Part shown: positions 6,734 through 8,702 of the stretch, in pieces | Position numbering within the stretch: the first letter of the stretch is position 1 | How the letters are laid out: each line of letters opens with the position of its first letter | Source of the DNA: Spirochaetaceae bacterium | GTDB taxonomy: Bacteria; Spirochaetota; Spirochaetia; Treponematales; Breznakiellaceae | Assembly (NCBI GenBank): GCA_031273985.1 | Contig: JAISQV010000179.1 | Coordinates: forward strand, 1 to 8,702 | Length of the DNA stretch: 8,702 nt | Reading direction: 5' to 3' | Position numbers and translations under genes: made by a program | The notes under the pieces: generated by a model | The model's database searches: none | What the model was told of the DNA's origin: nothing | What the model saw: the letters and a program-made list of their open reading frames with translations, nothing else

Positions 6734-7908
6734 GAGGGGGCCTCCAGCATATCAAGCACATCCCGGCTGCGGAGCCCCAGGCTAAGCCCCTCGGCCATGC
6801 TGGTAAGAAGATCCTCCTCAAACTGCTTAAGTTTGATGAAGCAGACCGTGGCGTCCAGGGAGAAGGGCCGGTGGTGGAAACTCACCCTGGCCAGGTTGTA
6901 GAGGTATTCGGAGGCGGCGTTCTGGAAATGCCGGGGGTCCAGCCGCCAGTGCCGGCCCGGTTCCTCCCGGTTCAGAAAACCCGACCGGGACCAGGATTGC
7001 CAGGGCTCGTAGTGGTCCAGGGGAAGCTCCAGGGCAGCCTCGGCGTCCTCGGTGAGGGAGCGGTACTTCTGGCTCTGCCAGAGAATGTGCCTGGAGCGCT
7101 GGTGCCGGCGCACGGTATTCACGGTGGCTCTGTCTATTCCCACGAGGGAGGACCCCGGCGGCCGGTTTTTCTGCCGGAGGAGCAGGCGGGGGGGGATGTA
7201 GTGGCGGCCCCCCTTCCTCATATCTATACGGACCAGATAGCCCCGCGCCTCTTCGCCCTCCATCTGGTAGTAGGTTCTCAGCCTCAGGACCCAGAGCGCG
7301 TTTCTGAGGGCTATTTCCTCCTCCAAAATCTTCCCGGATTCGACCCGGTCCCGGAGGGGCAGCTCGAAGAGGGCCTCCCACAGCTTCGTGTAGTAGTGAA
7401 TGTCCAGTTTGGTTTGCAGGGCTATGCTTCGCCCGGCCAGGGCCGCGGCCAAGTCCCCGCCCCGGAGCTCCTCCAGCAGGAAGCTAAACTCCGTGTTTCG
7501 GAGCATGGCGGGCAGATCCGGCCACGCGCCGAAGCGGACCTGCGTAAAACGCCCCAGATCCGTGTGATCCGGCGCTTCGCGCTCCCGCCCCGCCAGGGCT
7601 GCAAGGACCCTTTTCAGGTCCCGGTACTCGTAACTCAGGAGCAGCCGCCGCAGAAATTCCGGGGGCCGGGAAAAACTGTTGACGATGCGGAGTATCTGGT
7701 CCGCCGTGCGTTCCATGATGCGCCGTTCTAAATCGAGCAGCAGGTCCTTTTCCGGCATATCCCGGTAACTTTTCGGGAAGATCAGGCGGTCCAGCTCGGA
7801 AAGGCGGCTCACCGCCTCAAGCCCGGCGATGCGCTTTCCCACAAAGGATTTTCCGATAATGTCGCAGGCCTTGGCGTAAACATAGGCCCGCTCGCCCGGC
7901 TTTATCAT
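6730..7908 (-). CDS. atpC: V/A-type ATPase subunit C (d/AC39 type socket)
   Basis: Subunit C is the funnel-shaped socket on top of the c-ring that takes the end of the D-F shaft and so transmits rotation. The product is 392 aa, longer than the usual 320-350. It is helical throughout and has no membrane segment. The N-terminus (AYVYAKACDIIGKSFVGKRI, 8-27) resembles the family's opening helix with its small-residue turn. The C-terminus PFSLDATVCFIKLKQFEEDLLT (348-369), then AEGLSLGL, matches the conserved closing helix (PxxxxxVxxYxxxKxxExxxLxxIxxGxxxG). The extra length is probably in the basic, Pro-rich middle (about 230-335). I chose ATG at 7908, which shares one base with the upstream TGA (TGATG). 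TTG one codon earlier is possible. No clear Shine-Dalgarno is present, so coupling to the upstream gene is likely. C sits before I here, an unusual place. Confidence 0.9.
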   Translation of the reverse strand: MIKPGERAYVYAKACDIIGKSFVGKRIAGLEAVSRLSELDRLIFPKSYRDMPEKDLLLDLERRIMERTADQILRIVNSFSRPPEFLRRLLLSYEYRDLKRVLAALAGREREAPDHTDLGRFTQVRFGAWPDLPAMLRNTEFSFLLEELRGGDLAAALAGRSIALQTKLDIHYYTKLWEALFELPLRDRVESGKILEEEIALRNALWVLRLRTYYQMEGEEARGYLVRIDMRKGGRHYIPPRLLLRQKNRPPGSSLVGIDRATVNTVRRHQRSRHILWQSQKYRSLTEDAEAALELPLDHYEPWQSWSRSGFLNREEPGRHWRLDPRHFQNAASEYLYNLARVSFHHRPFSLDATVCFIKLKQFEEDLLTSMAEGLSLGLRSRDVLDMLEAPS

Positions 7909-8291
7909 CAATTTTCAGCGGCCAAGAACCGCTCCACCGCCCGGTTAAAGGCATCGGCATCGCCGTGCAGATCGTCCAGTCCCGCCCGGTAAGCATCGAT
8001 CTGCTTTTGATACTCCCCGCTTATCAGGGCAAAGTCCCGCCGGTAAGCGTCTTCCAGCTCCGCGGCGCAGGCGGCGCAGCGTTCCTCGTAACGGGCCCGG
8101 TTTCGCTTCTCCCCCTCGCTGACAAGCCGGTCCGCCTCGGCCTGGGCTTCGTCCGCCAGGGTACGGGCGGAGGCTTCCACCTCCAGAAGGTGGGCCAGCG
8201 TATCCCGAATCACAGGATCGGCCCGCTCCCCGCCGCCCTCCGGGAGGGATTCCGGCGGCGCCGGGTTCCGGGAAAAAGCGGGGCGGGCCAC
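7908..8291 (-). CDS. Probable V/A-type ATPase subunit G/H (peripheral-stalk coiled coil)
   Basis: This is a small, highly charged, helical protein of 127 aa with no membrane segment. From about 27 to 105 it is coiled-coil-like: VIRDTLAHLLEVEASARTL, then DEAQAEADRLVSEGEKRNR. This resembles the family pattern of LxxLLxxExxAxxxxxxAxxxAxxxxxEAxxxR in the subunit called H in archaea, G in Thermus and F in Enterococcus, which pairs with subunit E. Being the first ATPase gene of the operon fits that role. Assignment rests on composition, size and position, since the family is poorly conserved. The start is uncertain. GTG at 8291 comes 9 nt after the PTS gene stop but lacks a Shine-Dalgarno and adds a Pro/Gly-rich lead of 26 residues. 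GTG at 8213, which has GGGGAG about 12 nt upstream, would start directly at the coiled coil. The frame is the same as that of the upstream PTS gene, separated by a single TAG. Confidence 0.7.
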   Translation of the reverse strand: MARPAFSRNPAPPESLPEGGGERADPVIRDTLAHLLEVEASARTLADEAQAEADRLVSEGEKRNRARYEERCAACAAELEDAYRRDFALISGEYQKQIDAYRAGLDDLHGDADAFNRAVERFLAAEN

Positions 8292-8300
8292 GATCAGGGC

Positions 8301-8702
8301 CTACCGGGCGAGAAGGATTTCCTCATGCTTCTTGAGGATCCGGTACGCTTCCTGGGCATCCCGCTGCTCCGTCAACTCCGCGTAGAATTGGGGATTGTCG
8401 AGCAGTTCCGCCAGGCGCTGCAAGAGCCGGAGGTGATCCTCCGTGTCTTCCGAGGGGGTTAAAAACATGAAGAGAATGTAGACCGGGTTTCCGTCCAGGG
8501 CGTCGTAGTCTATGCCCTTCCGGGATATGCCGATGGCCCCGTAGACCCGGTCCACGGCGGCGGTCTTCCCGTGGGGAATCGCTATGCCCTTTCGTATCCC
8601 CGTGGACATCTTGGCCTCCCGCTCCCGAATCGCCCGGATCACCTCCTTGCGGTCGCTTATACCGGCGGCTACGCAGAGATGATCCGCCAGCTCCTCGAAA
8701 AC
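8301..8702 (-). CDS. ptsN: PTS EIIA-Ntr-like phosphocarrier, 5' end cut by window edge
   Basis: This is the C-terminal 133 residues of a PTS EIIA type-2 domain protein, best matching the nitrogen-PTS (PtsN) form: a small cytoplasmic protein phosphorylated by NPr/HPr that usually acts as a regulator rather than a sugar transporter. The phosphorylation site is present in MSTGIRKGIAIPHGK, with the histidine at 8573-8571. Downstream, YDALDGNPVYILFMFLTPSEDTEDHLRLL matches the family's conserved core (F-x-A-x-D-x-x-P-V-x-L-x-F-x-L-x-x-P, then HL). The frame stays open to the right edge, reading VFEELADHLCVAAGISDRKE, so the GTG at 8642 is internal and about 25-30 residues are missing. No IIB or IIC domain is attached to the part seen. 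The stop is TAG at 8303-8301, 9 nt before the next gene, so it probably shares the ATPase transcript. A fructose-type IIA is the main alternative. Confidence 0.9.
   Translation of the reverse strand, partial: VFEELADHLCVAAGISDRKEVIRAIREREAKMSTGIRKGIAIPHGKTAAVDRVYGAIGISRKGIDYDALDGNPVYILFMFLTPSEDTEDHLRLLQRLAELLDNPQFYAELTEQRDAQEAYRILKKHEEILLAR

Noticed and set aside
8642..8642. GTG as the start of the PTS gene
   Set aside because: The frame continues upstream to the window edge with residues that fit the EIIA fold (EELADHLCVAAGISDRKE), so the GTG is an internal valine.
1..8702. tRNA, rRNA, CRISPR, transposon or phage elements
   Set aside because: Nearly every base is covered by conserved ATPase genes or the PTS gene, and I saw no spaced identical repeats, inverted terminal repeats or RNA-gene structure.

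Overview
The window is one stretch of a tightly packed, leftward (minus-strand) operon for a rotary V/A-type (V1Vo) ATPase. By eye the DNA is GC-rich, above 60 %. The organism is a bacterium. A bacterial V-type ATPase, a PTS-type IIA protein next to it, and the style of the A and B sequences would all fit a spirochete (Treponema or a relative). That placement is inference: nothing in the window is diagnostic, and other bacteria also carry V-ATPase operons.

In transcription order (high to low coordinates) the genes are: a PTS EIIA-Ntr-like phosphocarrier cut by the right edge (8702-8301); a short coiled-coil protein, probably the G/H peripheral-stalk subunit (8291-7908); subunit C (7908-6730); membrane subunit I (6733-4706); c-ring subunit K (4709-4395); F (4378-4037); E (4016-3375); catalytic A (3382-1478); and B (1491-61). 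Subunit D, expected after B, is not in the window. The last 60 bases hold only a GC-rich hairpin.

Junctions are either overlaps (1 to 14 nt) or gaps of at most 20 nt, so the set is almost certainly one transcript with coupled translation. No promoter is visible. It must lie right of the window, before or beyond the PTS gene, so the phosphocarrier and the ATPase are probably expressed together.

Together the products form most of one machine. A3B3 is the ATPase head. F (with the missing D) is the central shaft and C is the socket joining shaft to c-ring. K forms the c-ring and I the stator with the ion half-channels. E with the G/H-like protein forms the peripheral stalks. All key catalytic residues checked are intact.

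The core is a known system, not a new one. The points worth a second look are the linked PTS regulator, a shuffled gene order, glycine-rich repeat-derived inserts in A, B and F, and a hairpin at the B/D junction.
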